NCBI RefSeq assembly: GCF_900107725.1
Contig: NZ_FNQO01000001.1
Span: forward strand, 1,790,458 to 1,854,457
DNA: 64,000 nucleotides
Direction of reading: 5' to 3'
DNA from: Microbulbifer marinus
GTDB lineage: Bacteria; Pseudomonadota; Gammaproteobacteria; Pseudomonadales; Cellvibrionaceae
Part shown: one piece after another, positions 27,659-37,080 of the stretch
How the letters are laid out: each line of letters begins with the position of its first letter
Numbering within the stretch: the first letter of the stretch is position 1
The notes under the pieces: model-generated
Databases searched by the model: none
What the model saw: only the letters and a program-made list of their open reading frames with translations
Told to the model about the DNA's origin: nothing
Position numbers and translations under genes: made by a program

Positions 27659-28548
27659 TCTGACTCCTGATTGTTATTCTGTTGTTGCAACAGGGTAAGC
27701 AGCCTGTCCGGCCTGTCGGATACCAGGCCGTCCAGACCGAGGGCGGTGTAATGCTCCATATCTTCGCGATCGTTGACGGTCCAGGCGGACACGTGCAGAT
27801 TGAGTTTTCGCGCCGCACGCATAAACCGCCGGGAAAAAACCGGGATGCCATAGTAGCGCATCGGCAATTGCATGGTCTGGTAGGCCGGCCGCAGCAATCT
27901 CTCTGCATGCAGCAACTGCGCGGCGAAAAACAGCATTGCATCCAGCGTTGCCGCACCGGTGGCCACCTCAGGACACAGGCGGCGGAAATAATTGATCAGC
28001 CCCTGGTGAAAAGAGGAGACGATGACCTGATCGCGTTTCTGCGACCGCCGTAGACTCTCGCACATGGCCTCGGCCGCGCGCCGGTCATTGTTCTTCAGCT
28101 CGATAATCATCGGCGTATCCGGCAGCGCGGCAAAGACTTCGTCGATAGTGACTATCTGCAGCGGGTTCTCCCGGTAGGGATAACTATCGCCGTCCCGGCT
28201 CCAGTTGTGTCCCATATTCAGCTGGCGCAACTGCTCCAGGGTCATCTCCCTCACGGCACCCTTTCCATTGGTGGTGCGCTCCAGTTGCGAATCGTGTATC
28301 AATACCAGGTGGCCGTCTGCGGTGAGGTTGACGTCCATTTCCAGCGCGTCCACCCCCAGCTCGACCATCTTGTGCAGATACAGCAGTGTATTGCCGGGAT
28401 AGAGGCCGTTACCGGATTCGTCGCCATGGGCGATAACCAGCGGGCCTTTCTTAGGCGGCAGGGACAACATTGACGGCGGCGCCGGGCGCGCCCGCGCGTA
28501 CAGCCACAGCAGGATAAGTAAAACGCAGAATAGTGATGGCCAGAGCAT
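27655..28548 (-). CDS. Glycerophosphodiester phosphodiesterase family protein
   Basis: 297 residues with an N-terminal membrane anchor or signal (MLWPSLFCVLLILLWLY). The catalytic region reads VIAHGDESGNGLYPGNTLLYL, ALEMDVNLTADGHLVLIHDSQLERTTNGKG and MIIELKNND. The usual HR(G)...EN opening is altered here to HGDESGNG...GNT, so activity should be checked; the Glu/Asp and second His are intact. Probably hydrolyses glycerophosphodiesters in the periplasm. Translationally coupled to the MBL hydrolase. Confidence 0.88.
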   Translation of the reverse strand: MLWPSLFCVLLILLWLYARARPAPPSMLSLPPKKGPLVIAHGDESGNGLYPGNTLLYLHKMVELGVDALEMDVNLTADGHLVLIHDSQLERTTNGKGAVREMTLEQLRQLNMGHNWSRDGDSYPYRENPLQIVTIDEVFAALPDTPMIIELKNNDRRAAEAMCESLRRSQKRDQVIVSSFHQGLINYFRRLCPEVATGAATLDAMLFFAAQLLHAERLLRPAYQTMQLPMRYYGIPVFSRRFMRAARKLNLHVSAWTVNDREDMEHYTALGLDGLVSDRPDRLLTLLQQQNNNQESE

Positions 28549-28667
28549 TGGTCACTTGGTCTAGTCAAACAAAGAGATGCAAGGATCGCGGCCGCGAGCG
28601 GCAGCCGGATACGACTGCCGCTTGGTGCGAATTCCGCTGAGCGAAGCCTCGGCGCCTGACGGCCCTG

Positions 28668-29318
28668 TTACGGCAGTACTTTTCCCAGCCGTTCCAGATC
28701 GTTGACCACGCGCCAGCTGCCGCCGCCCTGCTCCACGCGACTCTGCCACTGCTGCAGGCGATCCAGGTATTCGTTGGGATCGATATTGTCGCTGCGCAGC
28801 TTGGTCACGTTCAGGGCCACCAGGTTGAAGCCGTCCAGTTGCAGCGGTACGTCGCGGTTGTAGCCTTCCTTCAGCTCCTCCTTCAAATCGGAAAAGATCA
28901 GGATTGTCTTGCGACCGGGCTCCTTTTCATTCAGGTACTCTACCGCCTGCAGCAGACCGCCGGTTATATCGGTATAGGCTGCAGGCCTGGTATCCTCGAC
29001 GAACTGCTGAATCGACTGTTGGAAGGTCTGCTTCTGCCGGTTGGTCACGCTGGGGCGGTCATCGAAGGTGACCTTGGCCTTGATATTTTTTTCGCTGAAA
29101 CTGCCGGTGTTGATACTCGCCACCGCGAAGGTATCGCCGGGATTCATTTTCGCCAGCGTGTAATTGATCACCTGCTGCGCCTTGTCCAGCTCCTGGGTAT
29201 AGGTACCGGAGGTATCGATCAGCATATATACGCCCTGGTTACGCGCCACCGGCTCACCACAGGCGGTGAGCAACAGCGCACTGGCGACGGCGATCAGTTG
29301 TTTTATCCGGCTGTTCAT
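28668..29318 (-). CDS. VWA-domain lipoprotein
   Basis: 216 residues from ATG 29318, which has GGAGG upstream and overlaps the stop of the membrane-protein gene. Signal and lipobox: IKQLIAVASALLLTACG (Cys about 20). The von Willebrand A domain opens VYMLIDTSGTYTQELDKA (metal-ion site, with Thr in place of the third Ser), continues AYTDITGGLLQAVEYL and IFSDLKEE. It probably binds a divalent metal and a protein partner at the envelope. Its coupling with the next protein suggests a two-component membrane complex. Function unknown. Confidence 0.8.
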   Translation of the reverse strand: MNSRIKQLIAVASALLLTACGEPVARNQGVYMLIDTSGTYTQELDKAQQVINYTLAKMNPGDTFAVASINTGSFSEKNIKAKVTFDDRPSVTNRQKQTFQQSIQQFVEDTRPAAYTDITGGLLQAVEYLNEKEPGRKTILIFSDLKEELKEGYNRDVPLQLDGFNLVALNVTKLRSDNIDPNEYLDRLQQWQSRVEQGGGSWRVVNDLERLGKVLP

Positions 29319-30724
29319 CAGGCTTCCTCCGCGACTACGGTTTCGTTCGAGCCATTGCGCCAGTTCACAACCATGTCCTCGAGCCACAGCGGCAGGAAAA
29401 TCACAATATCGTACACACGCACCAGCAGGGAGCCACAGCGCAGCGCCGCGGTACCGGCCAGGCGCAGTGTGACTGACAGCACGCGCAGGAAGAAAGTCGT
29501 CAGCAGACCGATGACCGTCCGTGCGGAGGCGATAAAGTTCTCCAGTGGGATGGCGACAAATGTCAGTGCGAAGGGCAGGATAAAGCCCATTCCCATCTGT
29601 GCCGCGGTAGTGATCCAGTAGACGCCGCCAACAGCGGCCTCCACCTCGGCGCCTCTAAGCTGCGCGCTGACCGCGAGATCTTCCTGCATCAGGATCTCGC
29701 GCATAAAGGCCAGGCCGGCCTCGACGGAAGCGAGGAAAAACAGCAACACGAATGCCGCCCACATCATCCGCGTACGCAATTTGTCGTTGAGCGCACTGAT
29801 GACCGGAAACAGCCGTGTGATGCGCAGGCACTCCATGACGAACAGGCCCATGGTGATCTCCACCAGGATAATCACCAGCGCCGAAATATCCGCCACCTTG
29901 AAGTTGCCGATATAACTGGTACCGCCGACCATCTCAGTCATCGGACGCGCGATCAGGTGAAAGTTGATCAGCGCCCCGCCCACGGCGATCGCCAGCACAA
30001 ATGTGGCAATAAAGAACTGGCTCAGGGATGACGACGACAGCATACGCAGCGCCCTGTTGCTGCCCTGCTGGATTTCCTCGTAGCGCTCCATATGGCCATC
30101 GAGCACCTTGGCGCGGTGTATTACCGAGTCGACGCTCTTATTAACCCGACCGAGGGTGGAAAGCATTGAGCGCCAGCTGGGCATCATGCGTTTCAGCAAC
30201 TGGTGGCGCTCGCGGGCGGATTCGCGGTAGGCCTCCAGCGCCTTGGCCTCGGCCTTGCGCATCGACTGGTGAATTGTGTCGAGCACGTCGCCAACTACTG
30301 GATCACTTTTGGCGGGAATTTCCGCCACTGCCTTGATCGCCTTGGCCCAGTTGGTCGGTTCCGGCGGCACCTCGGCACTGCGTACATAGTCTTCGTCGAT
30401 CGCGGTCAGCTGCTCGCACAGCTTGCGGTGCAGCGCCGGGTATTGCGCCAGCTCCTTCTTCATCGTGGCTTCAATGCGGTCGAACTCTCGCTCCACATGG
30501 CGCTCCGCCGCCTCGCGCCCGGCGGCCAGCAGCACCTCGCGATTTCGCTCCTGCAGGCGCTGCTCGGCGTTCGCCACCGCATTGGCACCCAGGCGCAGGG
30601 ACTGGTGAAAGAAGCGCGCTAGGGAAAAAATGCCCTGATGTACCGGCTTGCGCGCGACAAACAATGCCAGCAGCGCCAGCAGGAACCACAGCCAGAGCGG
30701 CAGGCTATGCAGAAGTTCTGTCAT
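29318..30724 (-). CDS. Uncharacterised membrane protein with N-terminal coiled-coil region
   Basis: 468 residues from ATG 30724 (GAGGAG 7 nt upstream; the frame is open 63 nt further but without a better start). One N-terminal helix (LPLWLWFLLALLALFVA), then about 200 residues of charged, helix-rich sequence (NAEQRLQERNREVLLAAGREAAERH). Four or five membrane segments follow between about residues 240 and 430. No family recognised. The stop overlaps the start of the VWA lipoprotein gene (ATGA), so the products are probably made together. Confidence 0.78.
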   Translation of the reverse strand: MTELLHSLPLWLWFLLALLALFVARKPVHQGIFSLARFFHQSLRLGANAVANAEQRLQERNREVLLAAGREAAERHVEREFDRIEATMKKELAQYPALHRKLCEQLTAIDEDYVRSAEVPPEPTNWAKAIKAVAEIPAKSDPVVGDVLDTIHQSMRKAEAKALEAYRESARERHQLLKRMMPSWRSMLSTLGRVNKSVDSVIHRAKVLDGHMERYEEIQQGSNRALRMLSSSSLSQFFIATFVLAIAVGGALINFHLIARPMTEMVGGTSYIGNFKVADISALVIILVEITMGLFVMECLRITRLFPVISALNDKLRTRMMWAAFVLLFFLASVEAGLAFMREILMQEDLAVSAQLRGAEVEAAVGGVYWITTAAQMGMGFILPFALTFVAIPLENFIASARTVIGLLTTFFLRVLSVTLRLAGTAALRCGSLLVRVYDIVIFLPLWLEDMVVNWRNGSNETVVAEEA

Positions 30725-30972
30725 TGTTCTTCTCCTCGGAGCCAGACGGCGGGTGTCTCCACCAATCGTAACAGCACAGGGTCGCACAATCGCCTACTAA
30801 TTCCCAGATGTTGAAAAAACAATCAAAAAACGGGAAGGAGACCACAGGTCGACCAAAGGCGCCGCTCACAAAGGGGATTCAATCCGGCAGCCGAAGGTTC
30901 CATCCTGAACCGTTCGACCGCCGGGTTGACCGAAGAGAGAAGCTGTCGGGAAGGTGGAATAACCGACTGAAA

Positions 30973-32724
30973 TCACTTCACAACGGTAATCGTTACCTGA
31001 TCTGTCGAGACTTCCCCCAGGTTGTCGGTAATCGCGAGTTCGAAGACCAGTTCAGCCTGTTTCATCGACTTCAATTTGGGCGCAGTAAAGCTGGCGATCG
31101 CTGTATTGGCATTAGCCAATGCAACGGCGGGGCCGGATAGCTGGGTCCAACGATAACTGGTGATACTGCCATCGAGATCCACCGACTCGGTGCCATTGAG
31201 TTCGACAACACTGTTCTGCTTGACTGTCTGCCCAACGCCGGCGATGGCTACCGGAGCGATGTTTGCTTCGACAATAACGGTGACTGTATCCCTCGCCGTT
31301 AACCCGTCGTTATCTTCCACCTCTAGCTCGATCACCAGTTCGATTGTGGAGCCGGTGGGCGGCGTCGGGGCGACGAAATTTGCATAACCATCGGCCGAGC
31401 TGTTCAATTGGACCGGCGTGCCGGAAACCTGGCTCCAGCGGTATGCGACGATATTGCCGTCGCTATCCGATGACAGGCTCCCGTTTAGCTGTACATAAGC
31501 GTTGCCTTGCACAACCAAGTCAGGACCGGCAGCGGCAACCGGTGGTGTCTTGGGTTCAGCCTCAGCGCCCAGCAAGACGACCAGCCCGTGGTTGTAGTCA
31601 GCCACAACCACATCCGGTATGCCATCGCTGTTGATATCGCCCACATCCATGCCTTGGCGGTTGTAATGGGAGGCATAGGGCACACTGAACAGCACTTCGT
31701 CGGCCAGGGTACCTGCCGGCTCCTGCTCATAAACACCTATGGCATACCAGCCGCCATGCAATACCAGTAGGTCGTCTGTGGCATCTTGATTCAGATCCGC
31801 TGCATGAATGGTTTGCGGGACTTCATAGCTGGAAAGGATCTGAGGAGCCTGCAGCAGGCCACTTCCATCCTGATGGAAGATGGCGAGTGATGCCCTTGGC
31901 ATATTACCGCCAAAGGTCACTGCCACGTCATTAAGACCGTCCGCATTCAGATCGCCGATGGTAACCGCCTGTGTCAGCTCGTCGTCGCCCAGATCATAGA
32001 AGACAGCTGGCTGCAGCCCCCCCTCCCCGTCAGACGCAACCACCGCCAGGTTATCGAACGCATAAGATTGTCCACTCATTACCACGATATCGTTGGCGCC
32101 GTCGCCATTGATATCGCCAAGTACCATATCGTCGTAGCCACCATGAGGGGCGTAGTGAGTTTCCGGTTCGTGATTGATGCCCTGTTCGCCCTGATAGAAG
32201 ACGCCGACGGCCTCCCCGCCCCAGCCGATGCCCGCGATATCGTCCAGGCCGTCGCCATTCAGGTCGGCTGCAGCTATGCGCGTGGACATCGGCGTGGCAA
32301 TAATTTCGGAACTGAAAAGGGTGCCGTCGGTATATTGCAGAAATATCTCAATACGATCGCGGTCAAAACCTACTGCGACGTCCTTGAGCCCATCACCGTT
32401 CAAATCGCCAACGGCAATCGACTGCGGCCTATCGGCGGAGGTGTAACTCAATGAATAACTGACAGGGGACTGAAGCTGGCCGAAGTCATCTTGCAGGAAC
32501 ACCTTTAGGTTGTAATCGTTCTCGGGGTCGAAATAGTAAGATGTATTCATCACTACATCGTTACGACCATCGTTATTCAGATCGGCAATCGCCACGGCCT
32601 CCGGCCAGGATCCAGTCGAGTAATAAAAATAGGGCTGCAAACTCACCTCCGCCGCAGCCGGAAAAGCAAAAGCAAAAGCAAATAATGCAAAAGATAAAAA
32701 CCGAGTAATAAATGGAATTTTCAC
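30973..32724 (-). CDS. Secreted FG-GAP/VCBS repeat protein with two PKD-like domains
   Basis: 583 residues. Signal peptide ending FPAAAEV, then seven calcium-loop repeats of the type DLNGDGLKDVAVG (IADLNNDGRNDVV through VGDINSDGIPDVV), consistent with a seven-bladed beta-propeller. From about residue 400 there are two Ig/PKD-like modules (PPVAAAGPDLVVQGN..., NIAPVAIAGVGQTVKQN...), each with a YRW(S/T)Q motif. It is probably exported and carbohydrate- or surface-binding. No catalytic domain. Regions before and after it hold no other gene. Confidence 0.88.
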   Translation of the reverse strand: MKIPFITRFLSFALFAFAFAFPAAAEVSLQPYFYYSTGSWPEAVAIADLNNDGRNDVVMNTSYYFDPENDYNLKVFLQDDFGQLQSPVSYSLSYTSADRPQSIAVGDLNGDGLKDVAVGFDRDRIEIFLQYTDGTLFSSEIIATPMSTRIAAADLNGDGLDDIAGIGWGGEAVGVFYQGEQGINHEPETHYAPHGGYDDMVLGDINGDGANDIVVMSGQSYAFDNLAVVASDGEGGLQPAVFYDLGDDELTQAVTIGDLNADGLNDVAVTFGGNMPRASLAIFHQDGSGLLQAPQILSSYEVPQTIHAADLNQDATDDLLVLHGGWYAIGVYEQEPAGTLADEVLFSVPYASHYNRQGMDVGDINSDGIPDVVVADYNHGLVVLLGAEAEPKTPPVAAAGPDLVVQGNAYVQLNGSLSSDSDGNIVAYRWSQVSGTPVQLNSSADGYANFVAPTPPTGSTIELVIELEVEDNDGLTARDTVTVIVEANIAPVAIAGVGQTVKQNSVVELNGTESVDLDGSITSYRWTQLSGPAVALANANTAIASFTAPKLKSMKQAELVFELAITDNLGEVSTDQVTITVVK

Positions 32725-32877
32725 AACACCTCCCTGTTGCCAATTTAACTCGTAAGAAACTCAGAGGAACCTCTGACGTTAGCGTACCCTACCATAAAAT
32801 ATTGGCGGCACAATGAATCCGGTCTCGCTTTATATTTCGAGGATTAAAAAAGAAACTAAGTGGTACTGGAATTTGAA

Positions 32878-33984
32878 TTAATCCAACCGCTTGCGAAAGC
32901 GCGCAATCGCAAGTGTCATCATCACAACAATAAATACCAGCAGCGCCAGCCATTCCCGCCATAGTTCACCGAAATCGGCACCGCGCAGCATGATGCCGCG
33001 GATCAGACGCAGGAAGTGGGTCAGCGGCAAAATCTCGGCGAGCCACTGTGCCGGTGCGGGCATGCCGTCAAAGGGAAACATGAATCCCGACAACAGAATC
33101 GAGGGCAGGAAGAAAAAAAAGGTCATCTGCATCGCCTGAAACTGGGACTGCGCGCGGGTGGAGATCAATAACCCCATACTCAGGTTGGCGAAAATCAATA
33201 GAATTGCCGACCAGTAGACATCCCACACACTGCCGCGAATCGGCACCTCAAACAGCAGCATGCCCAGCAGCAGGATCAAACTGGTCTGTATCAGTCCGAT
33301 AATTCCGTAGGGCAGCACCTTGCCAAGCATTAGCTCGGCACTGCTGACTGGTGTCGCAATCAGCAGCTCCATATTGCCGCGCTCGCGTTCGCGCACTATG
33401 GCCACAGAGGTGAACATCACCATGGTCATGGTGAGGATGATACCGATCAGGCCCGGCACGATATTGATCGCCGAAACACGCTGCGGGTTGTAGAAGCTCA
33501 CCACGCTGATACGTGCCGGTGGCAACGGCACGGAAGACTGACGCGGCTCTGCAGGCATATAAGTCAGCGGCACCTGTGCCAGCTGCTTGGCAGCGCTCTG
33601 CACTACCGTATCGCTGCCATCCACCAGCACCTGCACCGCCTCTTCACCGGTCGCGAGGCGCTGTTCGAAATCCTGCGGAATGACCACGCCAACGCTGATC
33701 TCACCGCGGCGCAGCATCTCCATCAGCTGCTGGGGACTCCGCGCACTGGCCACCGGCTCGATCACACCGGTAGCCAGCATATCCATTACCAACTGGCGCG
33801 AGCCGCTGGTCAGTGCCTGGTCGGCGATGGCTGCCGGCAGGTGGCGCAGATTCAGGTTGATCGCGTAGCCGAACAGCATCAGCTGCATTACCGGAATACC
33901 GACAATCATGGCCAGCGTAATATGGTCGCGGCGCAACTGGCGCAGTTCCTTGATCACCACTGCCCAGAGGCGCCGCCAGTTCAC
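32878..33984 (-). CDS. ABC-2 type exporter permease (YbhS/YhhJ-like)
   Basis: 368 residues from a GTG at 33984 that overlaps the ATPase stop (GTGA), with CGGAG upstream. The longer frame upstream is an antisense-like tail of the ATPase gene and is rejected. One N-terminal helix, a periplasmic domain of about 150 residues (IADQALTSGSRQLVMDMLATG), then five C-terminal helices with VPGLIGIILTMTMVMFTSVAIVRERERGNME. Third gene of the HlyD-ATPase-permease operon; typically exports drugs or other small molecules. Confidence 0.9.
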   Translation of the reverse strand: MNWRRLWAVVIKELRQLRRDHITLAMIVGIPVMQLMLFGYAINLNLRHLPAAIADQALTSGSRQLVMDMLATGVIEPVASARSPQQLMEMLRRGEISVGVVIPQDFEQRLATGEEAVQVLVDGSDTVVQSAAKQLAQVPLTYMPAEPRQSSVPLPPARISVVSFYNPQRVSAINIVPGLIGIILTMTMVMFTSVAIVRERERGNMELLIATPVSSAELMLGKVLPYGIIGLIQTSLILLLGMLLFEVPIRGSVWDVYWSAILLIFANLSMGLLISTRAQSQFQAMQMTFFFFLPSILLSGFMFPFDGMPAPAQWLAEILPLTHFLRLIRGIMLRGADFGELWREWLALLVFIVVMMTLAIARFRKRLD

Positions 33985-34937
33985 GACGGCTCCGCGTTCA
34001 GCTGATCCACCGGTTGATTGGTGGCGGCGACGAATACGTCCTCGAGGCTGGGGGCGATCGGCTCCACCACTGCGCTGACACCGGCGTCGGCAAAGGCCTG
34101 TTCGACCCGCGCGCCGCAATCGCCGGATTCGTCACACAGTACCCGCAGGCTGTTACCTATCTGCGCGGCACTGAGCACACCCGGCACCTGTACCAACACC
34201 CGCTTCGCCTGACGCGGCCGCTCCGCACGCACCTCCAGGGTCCTGCCCTGCAGCGCGCCGGTCAATTCCGCAGGGCTGCCGTCGGCCACCAGGCGGCCGC
34301 GATCGAGAATTGCCAGGCGGTGGCAGCGCTCGGCTTCATCCATATAGTGGGAGGAAACCAGGATCGTGGTGCCGGCATCTGCCAGCTCAAACAGTTTTTC
34401 CCAGAAATCGCGGCGCGATTCCGGATCCACCGCGCTGGTCGGTTCATCGAGAAAAAGCAATTCCGGCTTGTGGATCACACTGCCGGCCAGTGCCAGGCGC
34501 TGCCTCTGACCACCGCTCAAGGTGCCCGCCAACTGGTCGGCGCGCCCCTCGAAATGGTATTCCTGCAGCAGTTCGTCCACTCGCTGCACCGCCTGGCGCC
34601 GCGGCATATTCTGCACGGCGGCAAGAAACTCCAGGTTTTCCCGCAGGGTCAGGTCGGCGAACAGGGAAAACTGCTGCGTCATATAGCCTATGTGCTGCCG
34701 CAGCTCTTCCGCCTGCTCGGGAATGCGCAAGCCCAGAACTTCAATTTCCCCCGATGTTGGCGTCAACAGGCCGCAGAGCATACGAATACTGGTGGACTTG
34801 CCGGAGCCATTGGGGCCGAGGAAGCCGTACACCTGGCGGCGGGTAACGGTGAGATCGACACCATCTACAGCGCGCAGCGCGCCGAAGCACTTGGTCAGCC
34901 CCCGCGCGTGAATCGCGATATCGGATTTAGCGGGCAT
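33981..34937 (-). CDS. ABC transporter ATP-binding protein (YbhF-like)
   Basis: 318 residues from ATG 34937, which overlaps the HlyD gene by 11 nt. Walker A FLGPNGSGKST, signature LSGGQRQRLALAGSVI, Walker B LLFLDEPTSAVDPESR, H-loop SSHYMDEAERCHRL. One ATPase domain only, followed by a small regulatory domain of the DrrA type (RTLEVRAERPRQAKRVL). Drives the permease downstream. Confidence 0.92.
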   Translation of the reverse strand: MPAKSDIAIHARGLTKCFGALRAVDGVDLTVTRRQVYGFLGPNGSGKSTSIRMLCGLLTPTSGEIEVLGLRIPEQAEELRQHIGYMTQQFSLFADLTLRENLEFLAAVQNMPRRQAVQRVDELLQEYHFEGRADQLAGTLSGGQRQRLALAGSVIHKPELLFLDEPTSAVDPESRRDFWEKLFELADAGTTILVSSHYMDEAERCHRLAILDRGRLVADGSPAELTGALQGRTLEVRAERPRQAKRVLVQVPGVLSAAQIGNSLRVLCDESGDCGARVEQAFADAGVSAVVEPIAPSLEDVFVAATNQPVDQLNAEPS

Positions 34938-36057
34938 CAGAGCTGTTCCCTGCGCCGGCGAACTCGGCGCGCAGTGGCAACCCTGCGGGCAGATCGACTG
35001 CATCCTCCCCCAGCTGGATTTCCGCCAGGTAGCTGAGTCGCGCCACATCGTCACCGATCAATGCATAGTAGGGCGTGAAACTTGGCTCACTGCGAATCAT
35101 CCGCACCCGGCCGCCGAAAGGCTGCGCGATGCCCTCGATAAATATTTGGGCCTGATCGCCCACCTGCACACCGGGCCGCAATGGCTGCGGAATATAAACG
35201 CGGGCATAGGGAGTATCACCGACAAGCATGATCGCCAACGGGCCACCCACCGGCGCCTCGTCCCCGAGCTTGAATGGCAAGCTGTCCAACAGGCCGTTGC
35301 GCGGTGCCTGCACCGTGAGTTTCTGCAGCAGCACCGACTGCGCCTCGGCCTGCGCGCGCGCCTGTGCCAGCGCTGCCTCGGCCTGGGCAATTTCCTCACT
35401 GCGTGTTCCCCGCTGCAGTTCCAGCAGCGCCGCCCTAGTCAAGTCCACTTGCGCCGCAGCGGCATCTGCCGACGCTTTGGCGCGATCGATGTCCGACTGC
35501 GACACATAGTCCTTAGCGCCCAACTCCTTCAGCCGTTGGTAGTTGCGCCGGGCGTCCTCCGCCTCGGCGCGGGCGGCGGCGAGACTGGCCTCGGCACGCT
35601 GAATCTCCTCGCTGCGCGGACCATTCCTCAGCTCTTCCAGGAGTGCGGCGAGTCTCGTCACCTCCGCCTCGGTCGCCGCCAGCTGCGCCCTGGTATTGCG
35701 GTCATCCAGTTGCATCACTACCTGCCCGGCACTAAGGCGCTCCCCCTCCCGGACCCGAATATCAACAATCTTTTCTGCGGCCGGCGCCGGCAGTGCTATG
35801 CGGTCCCACTCGAGTGTGCCAAGCGTCTGCCTGGGCTTCGCCGTACAGGAACCCAACAGGACGAGCAGCACCATTGCGATCAATGTCGCGCCCAACCGGC
35901 TGATGAACAACCGGTTTCTTACTGGAAACAGATGGCTATTCAATTGATCGATTGGCTCCACTCCAATATTCGCCCAAAAAACACCGAACCCATTCCTTTT
36001 GGTAAATCTGCTATCAATGCATGAGATAGTGGCCGGACCGGGACCGCGGATCAACAT
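34927..36057 (-). CDS. HlyD-family adaptor of the ABC exporter (start uncertain)
   Basis: Membrane-fusion protein: LVLLGSCTAKP looks like a lipobox, followed by a biotinyl-lipoyl region (IVDIRVREGERLSAGQVVMQLDD), a long Ala/Glu-rich coiled coil (about residues 120-240) and a beta-barrel part (QAQIFIEGIAQPFGGRVRMIRSEPS). The frame is open to ATG 36057, but the first 45-50 residues look non-coding. A TTG at 35910 would give a conventional signal peptide (FISRLGATLIAMVLLVLLGSC). First gene of the three-gene exporter. Confidence 0.85.
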   Translation of the reverse strand: MLIRGPGPATISCIDSRFTKRNGFGVFWANIGVEPIDQLNSHLFPVRNRLFISRLGATLIAMVLLVLLGSCTAKPRQTLGTLEWDRIALPAPAAEKIVDIRVREGERLSAGQVVMQLDDRNTRAQLAATEAEVTRLAALLEELRNGPRSEEIQRAEASLAAARAEAEDARRNYQRLKELGAKDYVSQSDIDRAKASADAAAAQVDLTRAALLELQRGTRSEEIAQAEAALAQARAQAEAQSVLLQKLTVQAPRNGLLDSLPFKLGDEAPVGGPLAIMLVGDTPYARVYIPQPLRPGVQVGDQAQIFIEGIAQPFGGRVRMIRSEPSFTPYYALIGDDVARLSYLAEIQLGEDAVDLPAGLPLRAEFAGAGNSSDAR

Positions 36058-36408
36058 ATCTCGGCATAGGCTCCGGTTAACCGGCCTTTTCCACGCCAGC
36101 CATCGAAACAGTGATACTCACCAGCCAAAGATTATGCCACCCTGACCAGGCGTCTCATTTATCCAAAATGACTCTATTGACCAAGATCTACAAATAATGA
36201 AATTGATCCTTAGAAGTCACTATTTAAATGCGGACCTCAGATATAGCTAATATATGTACTTATAGAAAATACGCGATCATCGCCTACACTCCAAATTAAC
36301 ATCACACCCTACTAGTGACTCGACCTATTTTCATCGATTCAAATGGTATTGACCGTCTCCGCGTTCAGCTGATGGAAATAACAAAGTAGTTAGAAAACTC
36401 CCAGCAAC
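36058..36408. other. AT-rich intergenic region upstream of the CsgD-like regulator
   Basis: About 350 bp, clearly richer in A/T than its neighbours, between divergent genes. It should contain promoters for both. TTGACC near 36178 and several TATA-like runs around 36240-36265 are candidates, but none stands out. No gene seen. Confidence 0.5.
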
Positions 36409-37080
36409 ATGGAGAGGGACAGCAAACAGATTCGGGCCCTGTATTTGGCAACTGAGCTAAGCAAATCGTGGAGAGGTAAGTGGGACATGCCGGTCCTTTT
36501 TGTTAGCAATTCCGGCCCTCACGGAGATTTTCTGTTTGCGCTGATTTCTGACTCACTTCCCTTCAGATGGGAAAAGGCCGAAATAGGAAAACAGCGCCAC
36601 TGTCTCCGGCATTATCAGGCCATCGTTATCGACGGCAGGCAAATGGCGTTCAACTCTGGGCCAAATTCGTTTTTTTCCTACTGCAAAAACGTGGAACACC
36701 CGAAAGTCTTGATAATCAACTCCCCTGCCAAGTTGCCAAATCACATCGCGGACAGTTTAAAAAAGAAGCGTTTTCAGCTTGTATGTGATGTGACGAGCGA
36801 CCCAGATCACCTGATCAAGAAACTTGCCAATGCCCTTCAGAGCCCCGCCACCCTTTTGGAAGAAGACAACCAGACCGCAGCCCTACTTACCAGGCGTGAG
36901 CAGGAGATTCTGACACAAGTGACCACGGGCAAGCCAAACAGGGTTATCGCATCAAATTTGTATCTGAGCGAACACACCGTTAAGAATCACATATACAACA
37001 TATTTCGAAAAATTGGCGCCAAGAATCGGAGTCAAGCGAGTAACTGGGCAAGGACACACCTTCAGGTTGAGCAAATATGA
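36409..37080 (+). CDS. LuxR-type regulator resembling CsgD/VpsT
   Basis: 223 residues. The C-terminal helix-turn-helix (about 155-215) reads LLTRREQEILTQVTTG, VIASNLYLSEHTVKNHIYNIFRKI and AKNRSQASNWARTHL, very close to the CsgD DNA-binding domain. The N-terminal part (VLFVSNSGPHGDFLFALIS...) matches the degenerate receiver fold of CsgD/VpsT, without a phospho-acceptor Asp that I can place. ATG 36409 has a poor ribosome-binding site; ATG 36487 (MPVLFVSN) fits the family length better. Such proteins control biofilm matrix genes. Lower GC than its neighbours suggests recent acquisition. Confidence 0.82.
   Translation: MERDSKQIRALYLATELSKSWRGKWDMPVLFVSNSGPHGDFLFALISDSLPFRWEKAEIGKQRHCLRHYQAIVIDGRQMAFNSGPNSFFSYCKNVEHPKVLIINSPAKLPNHIADSLKKKRFQLVCDVTSDPDHLIKKLANALQSPATLLEEDNQTAALLTRREQEILTQVTTGKPNRVIASNLYLSEHTVKNHIYNIFRKIGAKNRSQASNWARTHLQVEQI

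Noticed and set aside
33985-34119. N-terminal extension of the ABC permease frame
   Set aside because: Overlaps the ATPase coding region and is Arg-rich; the GTG at 33984 with an overlap to the ATPase stop is the sensible start.
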